Of a stretch of 33,855 bases of DNA, positions 15,964 through 24,346 are shown piece by piece. The position numbers were made by a program, and so were the translations under genes. Origin of the DNA: DATIXJ01 sp035518715 (GTDB lineage: Bacteria; Bacteroidota; Ignavibacteria; UBA10030; SZUA-254); NCBI GenBank assembly GCA_035518715.1, contig DATIXJ010000001.1:1-33855 (forward strand). Direction: 5' to 3'. The notes under the pieces are model-generated. The model saw nothing but the letters and a program-made list of their open reading frames with translations. It was not told where the DNA came from and ran no database searches. Each line of letters starts with the position of its first letter. Positions within the stretch are counted from its first letter, which is position 1.

Positions 15964-18900
15964 ATGAAAATCCGATCGATTTTTCTGCTTCTTGCAGCAG
16001 TAACCGTGGCAACCATGCTTGCGACGATCATTCTGCGGAACCGTCAGGCCATGGACAGCGACCGTGACGCTGATGCAGTTGAGAAACAGGAAGCCGGCTA
16101 TGCACTCGAGGCATGGCGATGGTATAATTTCGAACGCGCCTTTCCTACCGGCCACGTTCCGCTCGACTGGCGGGAGAGCGCATTCATGCAGCTTCGAGGC
16201 ATGAGCCCGCCGAAGGGCAGGCGATTCGGACTGAGTTCGATTGCCTGGAATTCCGTCGGTCCGACGAACATTGCAGGTCGTGCCCGGTCGATCGCGATCG
16301 ACACCGTTAACCACATCCTCTACTCCGGTTCCGTCAGTGGCGGAATCTGGCGAAGCACCGATGCTGGAAATTCCTGGATGCCATTGACCGATTCAACGGC
16401 GTCTAATCTCGTCATCGGCTGTCTCGCTATAGACCCATCCAACCCCTCCGTGATTTATGCTGGAACAGGAGAGGGATATTTTAATGTGGATGCTCTGCGG
16501 GGTGTGGGGATTCTCAAATCGACCAATGCGGGGGTGAGCTGGTCTATTCTCAGCAATTTCGTTGCGGCATCATCGCCGGTGGCGTATATCAATAAGATTG
16601 TCATCGATCCGGTGAACACCAGCGTGCTCTATGCTGCCGTTTCGTCGGTTGATGTCGGGATCTGGAAGTCGACAGATGCGGGAACAAGCTGGTCGAAACT
16701 CTCTGCAGGAGGGGCGATCAACAGCGGGACGCTGAAATTCTGCACCGACCTCGTCATGGATCCCACAAATTCGGGCACACTCTACGGCGCGTTCGGGCTC
16801 TTCAATTCCAACGGAATATACAAGACCACCAATGCCGGGTTGACCTGGTCGAAGCTGACAAACGGTTTTCCGGCAACGTCCACAAAATTTACAAGAATCA
16901 GCATCGCCATCGCTCCATCCAATCCACAGGTTCTCTATGCCTGTCTGGCGGATTCCAATTACTACACACACAGCATTCTGAAATCCGCGGATGGAGGAGC
17001 ATCATGGACTGCCGTTTCGGTTCCGTTCGACACGGATCCCCTGGTCAACAATACACACCTCGGAGGGCAGGGATGGTATAATAATGTCATCGCGGTCGAT
17101 CCGACAAATGCGAACACTGTTCTCACCGGCGGTATCAATATGTTCCGGTCGACGGACGGGGGATCGCAGTGGACCCGCATCAGCGACGGGAATGCGGGAG
17201 GTATGCACGTCGATCAGCATGCCATCGTCTTTGATCCATCGAATCTTTCGACAGTCTATGCCGGAAATGACGGGGGAATTTTCAAATCGGTCAATTCCGG
17301 GGTGAACTTTGTCGCAGTTAACACTGGGCTGACCACTGCGCAATTTTACAGCGGCGCAGTGCACCCGACATCGGAAACCTATTATGGGGGGACCCAGGAT
17401 AACGGCACTCTCAAATCCGGAACAGTTCCTTCATGGAACGAAATTTTCTCGGGGGATGGCGGCGTGACGCTGGTTGATCCCGTCAACCCTTCCAATGTCT
17501 TTACGGAATATGTTTATCTCGCAATCCAGAAATCGACCAACGGCGGAACAACATTTACACGATCCATCCAGGGGATACCGCAGTCAGGATCCAACCAGGG
17601 AGACGGGACGTCGGATCGTTGTGCGTTCATCGCACCCTTTGCGATGGACCCGTCGAACTCACAAAATCTTGTTGCTGGAACGTACCGCGTCTTCAGATCG
17701 ACGACCGGCGGCCTCAGCTGGAATCCGATCAGCACAGACATTACGGGAGACGGGGCCGGTGCAGTGCGTTCGTCGGGATCCGTCATTACCGCGTTATCGG
17801 TAGCGCGCACGTCTTCGTCGACGATCTATGCCGGGACAAGCGGATATGATACTCTCTCGTCCCGAGTTGTCGTGACGACAAATACCGGCAGCACCTGGAC
17901 GAATGTGACAAGATCGCCGCTGCCGGATCGCGTTGTCCGGGCAATTTCAATCAACCCGTCGAACGGAAGCGATGCGGTAGCCGCATTCTCGGGATACAAC
18001 GGGAACACACCATCAACTCCCGGGCATATTTTCCGAACCACTAACCGCGGCACCTCATGGACGGATATCAGCGGTAATCTGCCGGATGTTCCGTCAAACG
18101 CTCTTCTCCTCGATTCCACCAACACGAACCATATCATGACGGGGACCGATATCGGGATATTTGAAACGACCGACGGCGGGTCGACGTGGATCTCACAAAA
18201 TTCGGGAATGGCAAACGTCTCCGTTGCCGACATCGATCTGCGACCGGATGGATACGTTTTCGCTGCTACACACGGGCGGGGTATGTTCAAAAGCAGCGTG
18301 CCGTTCGGTGTTTCTTCCGCCGCGCTTTCCATCATCATCCACCAGAATTCTGTTCTCTCCCAGTTTGTCGATCTCTTTGTCACTTCTGCAGAGTCTCTTT
18401 CTTCAAGTCCCTCGATCAGTGTTGCGGTGGGGAGCAAACCTTCTCAACTTGTTTCGATGGTTCAGAATTCCTACAGGGTCTATAAGGGGAGCTATCAGTT
18501 TTCGTCCAGCGGTTCCACACTGCTGACCTGTAGCGCACAGGATTCTCTCGGCCGGACGATCATTTCTTACCGGTCATTCCAGACGCAGCTGCTCAAAGCG
18601 GGAACGGGCGGGATCATTTCGACGCCCGACCATGAGGTAACTCTTTCGATATCGGGTACGGCGCTTCCGGAGGATACGTATTTCACCGTCATTCCTGAAC
18701 ATTCGGCGTCAATGGCACTCCTTGGACCTTCGTACACATTTGGCCCGGAACGGGAATTCAATTCGTCGGTAGCAATTTCATTTTCCTACACCGATGATCA
18801 GTTGGGGGGGCGCAACCCGCTCCATCTGGCGATCATGAAATTCGACGGGAGCTCGTGGAACGCCGTTCAAAGTCTCATTGATCCTGCACACCGGACAGTA

Positions 18901-19269
18901 ACAGCACGGGTATCAACTCTGGGTGAGTTTGCTCTCGGGTATGACGAGAATTCCATTCATTCATCGGTGATTCCCGGCGAGATGCGTCTGAAACCGAACT
19001 ATCCCAACCCATTTAACCCCTCGACGCAGATCGAATTCGATCTGTCGGGCAGCGCAAATGTGCGCCTCGAAGTGTTTGATGTAAACGGCCGGCTGGTGAA
19101 CGTCCTTGTCGATGGGAATCTGGAGGCAGGGAATCATGTGGTGAGGTGGGATGGGACAAGTTTCTCCGGTGACCGGGTTGCGAGCGGAATTTATTTTGAC
19201 CGACTGCTGATCCGAAAAGGTCAGGCAATGCTTTTCCAGAAAATCGAAAAAATGTGTTTCATGAAGTGA
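15964..19269 (+). CDS. T9SS-exported sortilin-like Asp-box beta-propeller protein
   Basis: The protein has 1101 residues from M-K-I-R-S-I-F at 15964; an open frame reaches back to 15904 but overlaps the previous gene. A signal anchor (about residues 5-25) comes first. The propeller region, residues about 80-770, has 12 Asp-box-like motifs of the form S-T-D-A-G-x-S-W, such as R-S-T-D-A-G-N-S-W and K-S-T-N-G-G-T-T-F. Many are paired with D-P-[ST]-N-x-x-x-[VL]-Y-A-G. This resembles sortilin/VPS10 or BNR-type propellers. Two beta-rich domains follow, then a type A T9SS sorting domain with N-Y-P-N-P-F-N-P-S-T and K-I-E-K-M-C-F-M-K at the end. No glycosidase active-site signature is visible. A ligand-binding surface role is inferred. 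Confidence 0.88.
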   Translation: MKIRSIFLLLAAVTVATMLATIILRNRQAMDSDRDADAVEKQEAGYALEAWRWYNFERAFPTGHVPLDWRESAFMQLRGMSPPKGRRFGLSSIAWNSVGPTNIAGRARSIAIDTVNHILYSGSVSGGIWRSTDAGNSWMPLTDSTASNLVIGCLAIDPSNPSVIYAGTGEGYFNVDALRGVGILKSTNAGVSWSILSNFVAASSPVAYINKIVIDPVNTSVLYAAVSSVDVGIWKSTDAGTSWSKLSAGGAINSGTLKFCTDLVMDPTNSGTLYGAFGLFNSNGIYKTTNAGLTWSKLTNGFPATSTKFTRISIAIAPSNPQVLYACLADSNYYTHSILKSADGGASWTAVSVPFDTDPLVNNTHLGGQGWYNNVIAVDPTNANTVLTGGINMFRSTDGGSQWTRISDGNAGGMHVDQHAIVFDPSNLSTVYAGNDGGIFKSVNSGVNFVAVNTGLTTAQFYSGAVHPTSETYYGGTQDNGTLKSGTVPSWNEIFSGDGGVTLVDPVNPSNVFTEYVYLAIQKSTNGGTTFTRSIQGIPQSGSNQGDGTSDRCAFIAPFAMDPSNSQNLVAGTYRVFRSTTGGLSWNPISTDITGDGAGAVRSSGSVITALSVARTSSSTIYAGTSGYDTLSSRVVVTTNTGSTWTNVTRSPLPDRVVRAISINPSNGSDAVAAFSGYNGNTPSTPGHIFRTTNRGTSWTDISGNLPDVPSNALLLDSTNTNHIMTGTDIGIFETTDGGSTWISQNSGMANVSVADIDLRPDGYVFAATHGRGMFKSSVPFGVSSAALSIIIHQNSVLSQFVDLFVTSAESLSSSPSISVAVGSKPSQLVSMVQNSYRVYKGSYQFSSSGSTLLTCSAQDSLGRTIISYRSFQTQLLKAGTGGIISTPDHEVTLSISGTALPEDTYFTVIPEHSASMALLGPSYTFGPEREFNSSVAISFSYTDDQLGGRNPLHLAIMKFDGSSWNAVQSLIDPAHRTVTARVSTLGEFALGYDENSIHSSVIPGEMRLKPNYPNPFNPSTQIEFDLSGSANVRLEVFDVNGRLVNVLVDGNLEAGNHVVRWDGTSFSGDRVASGIYFDRLLIRKGQAMLFQKIEKMCFMK

Positions 19270-19275
19270 GATGAA

Positions 19276-19872
19276 ATGAAGCTGCGCGACCTGTTGTTCC
19301 TGATGATACTTGTCGTCCTCCTTGCGGGTTGTCAGAAAACCGAAACCGGGACCGATGAGAGTGCATCTCAACTGACCACGGATGGTTGGGCTGCGTACAG
19401 CGCCCGCAATTATGCAACGGCGATTACAAAATTTTCAGCTGCCACAAATCTGGACGCATCATACGCCGATGCCTATAACGGCCTGGGATGGTCAAATGCA
19501 AAGCTCAATAAGCCACAGTCGGCAGTTTCCAGTTTTTCGACCGGGTTAACAAAGAGTCCGAATAATGCAGATATGAACGCGGGGCTTGCCTTCGCATACA
19601 ACGCGGAAAAAAATTACGCACAGTCGATTGCTTCGGGGCTTGCAGTTTTGAGTGTAAATGCAGACTGGCAGTTCGCACGGGATACATCGGTTTCCTCTGC
19701 TGATATTCATCTTCTTCTTGCTGAAGACTATTTTTCCCAAACTTCTCCCGATTACCTCCACAGTCTGCAGGAGGTGCAGGTTGTTGATCCCGCATTCAAT
19801 GCCGATGTAATGACCGTAGCCGGTCAGACGGCGCTCGGGCACGAAATCGAGCTGCTCCGCAGCCAGGTCTGA
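19276..19872 (+). CDS. TPR lipoprotein
   Basis: The protein has 198 residues. A lipoprotein signal peptide ends at the lipobox L-L-A-G-C, with Cys19 followed by Q-K-T-E, so the mature protein is lipid-anchored, probably in the outer membrane. At least two or three TPR units follow: G-W-A-A-Y-S-A-R-N-Y-A-T-A, A-Y-N-G-L-G-W-S-N-A-K-L and N-A-G-L-A-F-A-Y-N-A-E. The C-terminal 70 residues are less regular. The gene starts six bases after the propeller gene stop and is the last of this plus-strand group. A role in handling the exported propeller is possible from position only. It converges on shikimate kinase, with 43 bases between the stop codons. Confidence 0.8.
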   Translation: MKLRDLLFLMILVVLLAGCQKTETGTDESASQLTTDGWAAYSARNYATAITKFSAATNLDASYADAYNGLGWSNAKLNKPQSAVSSFSTGLTKSPNNADMNAGLAFAYNAEKNYAQSIASGLAVLSVNADWQFARDTSVSSADIHLLLAEDYFSQTSPDYLHSLQEVQVVDPAFNADVMTVAGQTALGHEIELLRSQV

Positions 19873-19915
19873 GCCAGCAGCTGGCACCGCTGGTCTTATC
19901 GAAGTTCCTTCGCTA

Positions 19916-20470
19916 CTATTTCAAATGAAGATGTTTCAGGGCGTGCACGATCTCATCGACGGTGAGACCGACCCGTCTGCCGTCGGTTTGGATGACGAGA
20001 TCCGCCTGTGCATAGTACGGTTCCCGCTGTGCGAGAAGATGGGAGATGCGATCGCGGATTTCCCGTTCACTGAGCATCGTTCCTTCGTTTGACCGGAGAA
20101 GAGGCCGGTCAGCCTTGTATTTCATCCGTCTGAAGATCTGCTCGGGATCGGTTCGCAGGTAGATGAGGATTCCGGTCGATTTGATAATCTGGAAATTCTC
20201 CCTGCTAGCAATCGTTCCTCCGCCCAAAGAAATGACGCAACCGGTTTGTCCGCTTGCCTCGCGGAGAATTTTGCGTTCCGCATCTCTGAAATACACCTCC
20301 CCGAATTCCGAAAATATTTCCGCTACCTTCTTTCCCGCTGCCCGTTCGATTTCCTGATCGATGTCGATGTGACGATAACCGAGCGTGTTGCCGAGGATCG
20401 GTCCGATGGTACTCTTGCCGCTTCCCATGAAGCCCGTCAGATACACCAGATGTTTCCGCGAGTGCTCCAT
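19916..20470 (-). CDS. aroK: Shikimate kinase
   Basis: This cytosolic enzyme of the aromatic amino acid pathway phosphorylates shikimate at the 3-hydroxyl with ATP. The Walker A loop G-F-M-G-S-G-K-S-T lies at residues 13-21. The shikimate-binding D-I-D-Q-E-I and F-R-D-A-E motifs follow, then the G-G-G-T Walker-B-like loop. The lid is around R-P-L-L. The length of 184 residues is normal for the AroK/AroL family. The start codon follows directly on the stop of the outer-membrane protein gene, so the two genes are coupled. The pairing of a barrel gene with aroK looks incidental. Confidence 0.93.
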   Translation of the reverse strand: MEHSRKHLVYLTGFMGSGKSTIGPILGNTLGYRHIDIDQEIERAAGKKVAEIFSEFGEVYFRDAERKILREASGQTGCVISLGGGTIASRENFQIIKSTGILIYLRTDPEQIFRRMKYKADRPLLRSNEGTMLSEREIRDRISHLLAQREPYYAQADLVIQTDGRRVGLTVDEIVHALKHLHLK

Positions 20471-21178
20471 TCAGAATTGCCAGACAATGCCGATGTTCAG
20501 TGCAAGGCCGTCGATGGCGATTCTCGACGTGAACGGGGTGTCGTCAAGCGGCTCGTTATGCTGAAGGTAATGGACTGATGATTGCTGGAACTGATTGGTA
20601 GTTTCGAACTGGATATCGCGGAATTTTGCCTCACAGCGAACCGATACCGGAGGGGCAAGAGTGTACTCTATGCCGCTCAGGACCTGAATGCCGAATTCTG
20701 TTTTGTGAGAAACCGCACTGGCCCGTGCACCCGCATACTCATAGTGACGTGAGCCGAGGTACAGTCCCGTTCCGCCTCCGATGTACACATGAAACGTGGA
20801 AGTGGAGATCGGTATCGGGAAATAGCCGGAGAGTTCGATCGGAACGGCGGTAAAGCCGTCCTCGACCGGCACTGCCGTGAAAGTTGTCGGAGAGGTGAGA
20901 TAATACGTCTGGTTTCTCGAGAGATATTCAACACTGAGTCCGATTTGGAGATGGATGTCGGGAAAGTCCCGCCGCAGATCAATCCCTCCGCTCAGGAAAT
21001 TATCGAAGGGAACATACTGATCGCGCAGCAGGTCGTTTGGTGAATCAGCGTTGCGGAAAAGTTTGGTTGCCGTGGAAAGCGTGCCGAATGCGGAGAAGCT
21101 ATATCTGGCCGCATCCTGCGAACGTGCAGAACAGGAAATGACCGACAGGAGAACTATGCAAGAAGCAATCCTGCACAC
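20471..21178 (-). CDS. Outer-membrane beta-barrel protein (OmpA/OprF-like porin fold)
   Basis: The protein has 235 residues and probably starts at a GTG. No in-frame ATG lies close upstream; an ATG two bases earlier is in another frame. A signal peptide (I-A-S-C-I-V-L-L-S-V-I-S) is followed by alternating hydrophobic/polar strands such as I-P-I-E-L-S-G-Y-F-P-I-P and F-H-V-Y-I-G-G-G-T-G-L-Y-L-G. The C-terminus L-N-I-G-I-V-W-Q-F ends in Phe, the signature recognised by the BAM complex. Eight strands would fit the length. It sits between the ppiD-like foldase gene (30-base gap) and aroK. Being next to a periplasmic foldase is suggestive but not proof of a client relation. The family is not recognised more closely. 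Confidence 0.75.
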   Translation of the reverse strand: MCRIASCIVLLSVISCSARSQDAARYSFSAFGTLSTATKLFRNADSPNDLLRDQYVPFDNFLSGGIDLRRDFPDIHLQIGLSVEYLSRNQTYYLTSPTTFTAVPVEDGFTAVPIELSGYFPIPISTSTFHVYIGGGTGLYLGSRHYEYAGARASAVSHKTEFGIQVLSGIEYTLAPPVSVRCEAKFRDIQFETTNQFQQSSVHYLQHNEPLDDTPFTSRIAIDGLALNIGIVWQF

Positions 21179-21208
21179 ATGAAATGTCCGTTATCTCTTG
21201 CCGCCGGC

Positions 21209-23314
21209 TCAGCGGTAGAACGTGTCGCGATTGTCGACAATGTCCGCGTTCTTCTTCAGCTGGTCTGTCCAGTCTGTGAAAAAGCGGTTCTTTTTCTCGG
21301 TCAGAATCTGTGTCCGAAGCGTCTCACGCTGCGTGTTGTATGCCGAGGAGTCGAATGCCGACTTGCTCTTGAGTTGAATGAGGTAGATGCCGCGCAGGCC
21401 TTCCACGGGCGGCGAGATCTCGCCCGGGCGCAGAGCAGCGGTTGCGCCGATAAAATTCAGATCACGTCCGATGGCGGGAATGAATCCGCCCAGAGTAAAA
21501 TCTGCGAGATGCTGAACGGTTGATCCGGGCTGGCTCATCGCAAGTTTTCCGAGCGAGTCTCCCGGAGCCAAAGTCTTTCGCAACGCGAGGACATTGGTCT
21601 TTGTGACCTCCACTTTCTTGTCATGCCTCAACCGTGCCTCGAGATTGATCTTGAGCTCGTCGAACGGCCGGATTCCGGCTTCTTTGACATCCGATATCAT
21701 AAAGACGACATATCCCTGCTGGAGCTGGAATGGATCGCTGATCGATCCGAGCTTGTTGTTGAACGCAAACTTGTTGATCTCCGCGTTGATGCCGAATCCC
21801 GGAATGACCGCGCCTTTCTGAAACGGAGCTGTTACCTGAACGCGGTATTTGCTCTGCTCGGCTTCGCGGTCGAATGATCCCTGTTTCGCAAGATACACGA
21901 AATCCTGGGCATGCTGGGAGATGTCACTCTGTGTGTCCGAGCTGGGGTGGACCGGCATCCGAAGATCGGCGACCCGAACGTCCCGGTCATCCCGGGCAAT
22001 GATCTTGATGATGTGATACCCAAATGTTGTCCGTATCGGGCCTACAATTTGTCCGACTCTTGCCTTGAATGCGGCGTCTTCAAACGGCTTCACCATTCTT
22101 CCCTTGCCGAACCACCCGAGATCGCCGCCCCGCTGTGCGGTTCCGGGATCCTTCGAGTATTGCATGGCAAGAGTTGCGAAGTCTTTTCCGTTCTTTGCCT
22201 GCGCGAGGACATCCCTTGCAAGCTGGAGTGCCCGGGCGCTGTCGTTGTTCTCGATATTGATGAGAATGTGGCTCGCATGAATCGCCTCGTTCTGTCCGGA
22301 TCGAAATTCCAGAACTTTGAGAAAATGATACCCGTCGATCTCTTTAAGCGGACCGACGAGATCGCCGGCTTTCGCAGAGAAGACTGCGAGTTCTTCATCC
22401 TGCGGTAAATCTCCGTGCTTGTGGAAGAGACTGTCCCCGACCGGTGATTCAGATTGCTGGCGCGCAAGCTCAACAAAATCCGCACCCTCTGAAGCGCTCT
22501 TCTGTATGTTCTCCAGGGCCGTGAGGACGCTTGCCGTATCCGCATGGGAGGGGTTGTTCGGGAAGAGGACATACTTCATCTGCCGTGTGGCGTCGACCTT
22601 GTATTCGTCGGAGTGTTCGTTGTAGTATCTGCGGACATCATCTTCAGAGAACTTGACCGCACTGTCCTTCACCAGAACGTTGGGGTCGAACAGCATGTAA
22701 TCCGCATTGTACTTGGTGTTCTGATCCAAAAAGCGCTGGAGGATCTCATCTTCGTCAACCTGAACGCTGGCGAGAATAATGCTCTGGAGCTTTTCGCGCT
22801 CGCGCTGTTTCCGGAGTCCGTCCTCGACTTGCACCATGATGTCCTTGTTCTTGGGATCCATGATGGTCGCCTCGTACTGCTGCCGGTTGAACGTTCCGGT
22901 CGAGTCGGTAAACTGCTGCTTCAGGAATGACGGCGGATTGTCACCGCGTACCCAATCGACAATTTCCTGGTCGGGAACGGTGATGCCCAGCCTCTTGATC
23001 TGATCGTCATACAACGTCTGGTCGACGAGCTCATTCCAGATCTGATCCCGGAGGGATTTCTGCTGTTCTTCATCCGGCTCAGTTCCTGATTGTTTCTTCT
23101 GGTTATCGGCAGCACGGCGGACGAGATCGGCGAAATCCTTGGCGTAGATGACGTGTCCGTTGATCTCTCCGATTTCCTGCGATTTGGTTCTGTCCTGATG
23201 GCGCCGGCCGGTAATGTCCATTCCCCAGTCCAGGACGATATAGATGACAAAAAGTCCCGCGAAGATGGAGAAAAATGTGGACAGACTTTCCCGGATTTTG
23301 GTCATTAAAGGCAT
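21209..23314 (-). CDS. ppiD: PpiD-like periplasmic parvulin foldase
   Basis: The protein is a membrane-anchored peptidyl-prolyl isomerase/chaperone of 701 residues. One N-terminal span (residues 13-31) anchors it in the inner membrane. A SurA-N-like helical chaperone domain covers about 45-235. A degenerate parvulin-like domain (about 243-337, ending D-G-Y-H-F-L-K-V-L) comes next. A well-preserved parvulin domain at about 343-440 starts with A-S-H-I-L-I and has G-G-D-L-G-W-F-G-K-G-R-M and F-G-Y-H-I-I-K. About 260 further residues complete a PpiD-type C-terminus. The ATG at 23314 or Met4 at 23305 may be the start. A promoter is predicted at 23362-23390. It would help fold exported proteins, including barrels. 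Confidence 0.9.
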   Translation of the reverse strand: MPLMTKIRESLSTFFSIFAGLFVIYIVLDWGMDITGRRHQDRTKSQEIGEINGHVIYAKDFADLVRRAADNQKKQSGTEPDEEQQKSLRDQIWNELVDQTLYDDQIKRLGITVPDQEIVDWVRGDNPPSFLKQQFTDSTGTFNRQQYEATIMDPKNKDIMVQVEDGLRKQREREKLQSIILASVQVDEDEILQRFLDQNTKYNADYMLFDPNVLVKDSAVKFSEDDVRRYYNEHSDEYKVDATRQMKYVLFPNNPSHADTASVLTALENIQKSASEGADFVELARQQSESPVGDSLFHKHGDLPQDEELAVFSAKAGDLVGPLKEIDGYHFLKVLEFRSGQNEAIHASHILINIENNDSARALQLARDVLAQAKNGKDFATLAMQYSKDPGTAQRGGDLGWFGKGRMVKPFEDAAFKARVGQIVGPIRTTFGYHIIKIIARDDRDVRVADLRMPVHPSSDTQSDISQHAQDFVYLAKQGSFDREAEQSKYRVQVTAPFQKGAVIPGFGINAEINKFAFNNKLGSISDPFQLQQGYVVFMISDVKEAGIRPFDELKINLEARLRHDKKVEVTKTNVLALRKTLAPGDSLGKLAMSQPGSTVQHLADFTLGGFIPAIGRDLNFIGATAALRPGEISPPVEGLRGIYLIQLKSKSAFDSSAYNTQRETLRTQILTEKKNRFFTDWTDQLKKNADIVDNRDTFYR

Positions 23315-23361
23315 GGTATTACTCGGTTCTCTGAAAAATAGTGCAAAAAATGGTGTTTACC

Positions 23362-23390
23362 AATATAACAGAAAAAAGAGAGAGAAGCAA
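23362..23390 (-). promoter_or_regulatory. Sigma-70-like promoter for the ppiD-like gene
   Basis: On the minus strand TTGCTT (23390-23385) lies 17 bases before TATATT (23367-23362). The leader to ATG 23314 would be about 40 bases. A minus-strand terminator just upstream insulates it. Confidence 0.5.
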
Positions 23391-23433
23391 CGCGTCCTGA
23401 CGGATTTCCGCCATTCTGAAATCGGCCCGGGCC

Positions 23434-23469
23434 AATAAAAATGCCGCTGTAGAACTCTTACAGCGGCAT
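23434..23469 (-). terminator. Rho-independent terminator reading on the minus strand
   Basis: The perfect 11-bp arms ATGCCGCTGTA (23441-23451) and TACAGCGGCAT (23459-23469) enclose a 7-base loop. On the minus strand the stem is followed by TTTTTATTGG; on the plus strand no T-run follows. It should therefore stop leftward transcription, although no minus-strand gene lies to its right until 25089. Confidence 0.75.
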
Positions 23470-23546
23470 CGTGCTCATCACTTACCCTTATTTCACCTTA
23501 TTGGAATCACCATCTCACAAACCACCATCTAAGGAGGATGAGTCTC

Positions 23547-23738
23547 ATGAATAACAACGCCCTCGTGTTCCGAAGAGTTCCCATTACCAATCTGCTCAGG
23601 AAAATGCGATTAGTTGACTTTTTCTCAAGACTTTTGTATGATGCAACATTCTTGTTAACGAACCCATTTATCACGAATCTGGAATTTTTATGCAGATCAA
23701 GGAAAAGATGGAAAATGACGTTGCCGTTCTTACCCTGA
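23547..23738 (+). CDS. Doubtful small ORF with a strong ribosome binding site
   Basis: AAGGAGG at 23531-23537 lies nine bases before the ATG at 23547; another in-frame ATG at 23538 abuts it. The 63-residue product (M-N-N-N-A-L-V-F-R-R-V-P) is basic, has no domain I recognise and overlaps the first 49 bases of the STAS gene in a different frame. A good promoter for the STAS gene lies inside it. It could be a leader peptide, the remnant of a longer gene or chance. The ribosome binding site is the only positive evidence. Confidence 0.25.
   Translation: MNNNALVFRRVPITNLLRKMRLVDFFSRLLYDATFLLTNPFITNLEFLCRSRKRWKMTLPFLP
23614..23642 (+). promoter_or_regulatory. Sigma-70-like promoter for the STAS gene
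   Basis: TTGACT (23614-23619) and TATGAT (23637-23642) are separated by 17 bases, close to the ideal consensus. Transcription would start near 23649, about 40 bases before ATG 23690. Confidence 0.65.
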
Positions 23739-24040
23739 AGGGCGACCTTCTCGGAGAGCCGGATACGACCTCACTGAGAGATAAAATCCACAGTCTTGTG
23801 AATGACGAAGTGAAGCATGTGGTCGTGGATCTTGGGGGTGTAAGCTACATGAACAGCTCCGGATTGGGGACGCTCATTTCCGCTCTGACCACGATGCGTG
23901 GATCCGGAGGAGATCTCCGTCTGGCTCGTGTTGAAGGGAAGGTGCAGAATCTCTTCGTGATGACCCAGCTCGTAAAGGTATTCGATACCTACGAAACGCT
24001 CGAACGGGCGCTCGCCAGTTTCAAATCAAAACCAAAGTGA
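23690..24040 (+). CDS. STAS-domain anti-sigma-factor antagonist
   Basis: This is a single STAS domain of 116 residues, the length of SpoIIAA/RsbV. The first strand V-A-V-L-T-L-K-G-D-L, the V-V-V-D-L-G-G-V strand and the phosphorylation loop Y-M-N-S-S-G-L-G-T-L-I are present. Ser57 matches the serine phosphorylated by the SpoIIAB/RsbW kinases. In partner-switching systems the unphosphorylated form binds the anti-sigma kinase and frees a sigma factor or another target. No RsbW-type kinase or PP2C phosphatase is in the window, so the partner is encoded elsewhere. It has its own promoter inside the preceding small ORF. Confidence 0.9.
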   Translation: MQIKEKMENDVAVLTLKGDLLGEPDTTSLRDKIHSLVNDEVKHVVVDLGGVSYMNSSGLGTLISALTTMRGSGGDLRLARVEGKVQNLFVMTQLVKVFDTYETLERALASFKSKPK

Positions 24041-24346
24041 ATGGAGGTCGTCGCTCAAGGGCGCATTGTGCCGTGACCTGACTGTGACGACGGCGACACC
24101 CTGTCGTCCCCGGCACTCTCGTCCGGGGAAAAGTCTCATTCTTCAACGCAGTTGTGCAACCGATTTACGATTTACTTCCTTTCCTCGGCCCGTATCTGAA
24201 CGGGTAAAAAGTGAATGAATTGACCTGCCTCACGCCTCTCACTCTGTGAGAGAGGTATCTTTACTGCTGACAGTGTTTTCGTATGCCCGAATGAGGTTCC
24301 ACTGAGAGGAACGGAAGAGGAATAGTACAAATTCCGGGAGTGCTCT
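24041..24346 (+). other. Gene-free region with four short inverted repeats
   Basis: No credible gene lies here. A G+C-rich hairpin (CCCCGG at 24108, CCGGGG at 24123) has no T-tail. Further right, four perfect inverted repeats precede the next gene: CCCGT/ACGGG (24189-24204), CTCTCAC/GTGAGAG (24236-24252), GTTCC/GGAAC (24296-24312) and GGAAT/ATTCC (24319-24335). No clear promoter was found; TTTACT at 24260 with TATGCC at 24282 is weak. Confidence 0.5.

Noticed and set aside
24108..24128. CCCCGG/CCGGGG hairpin after the STAS gene as a terminator
   Set aside because: The stem is not followed by a T-run on either strand.
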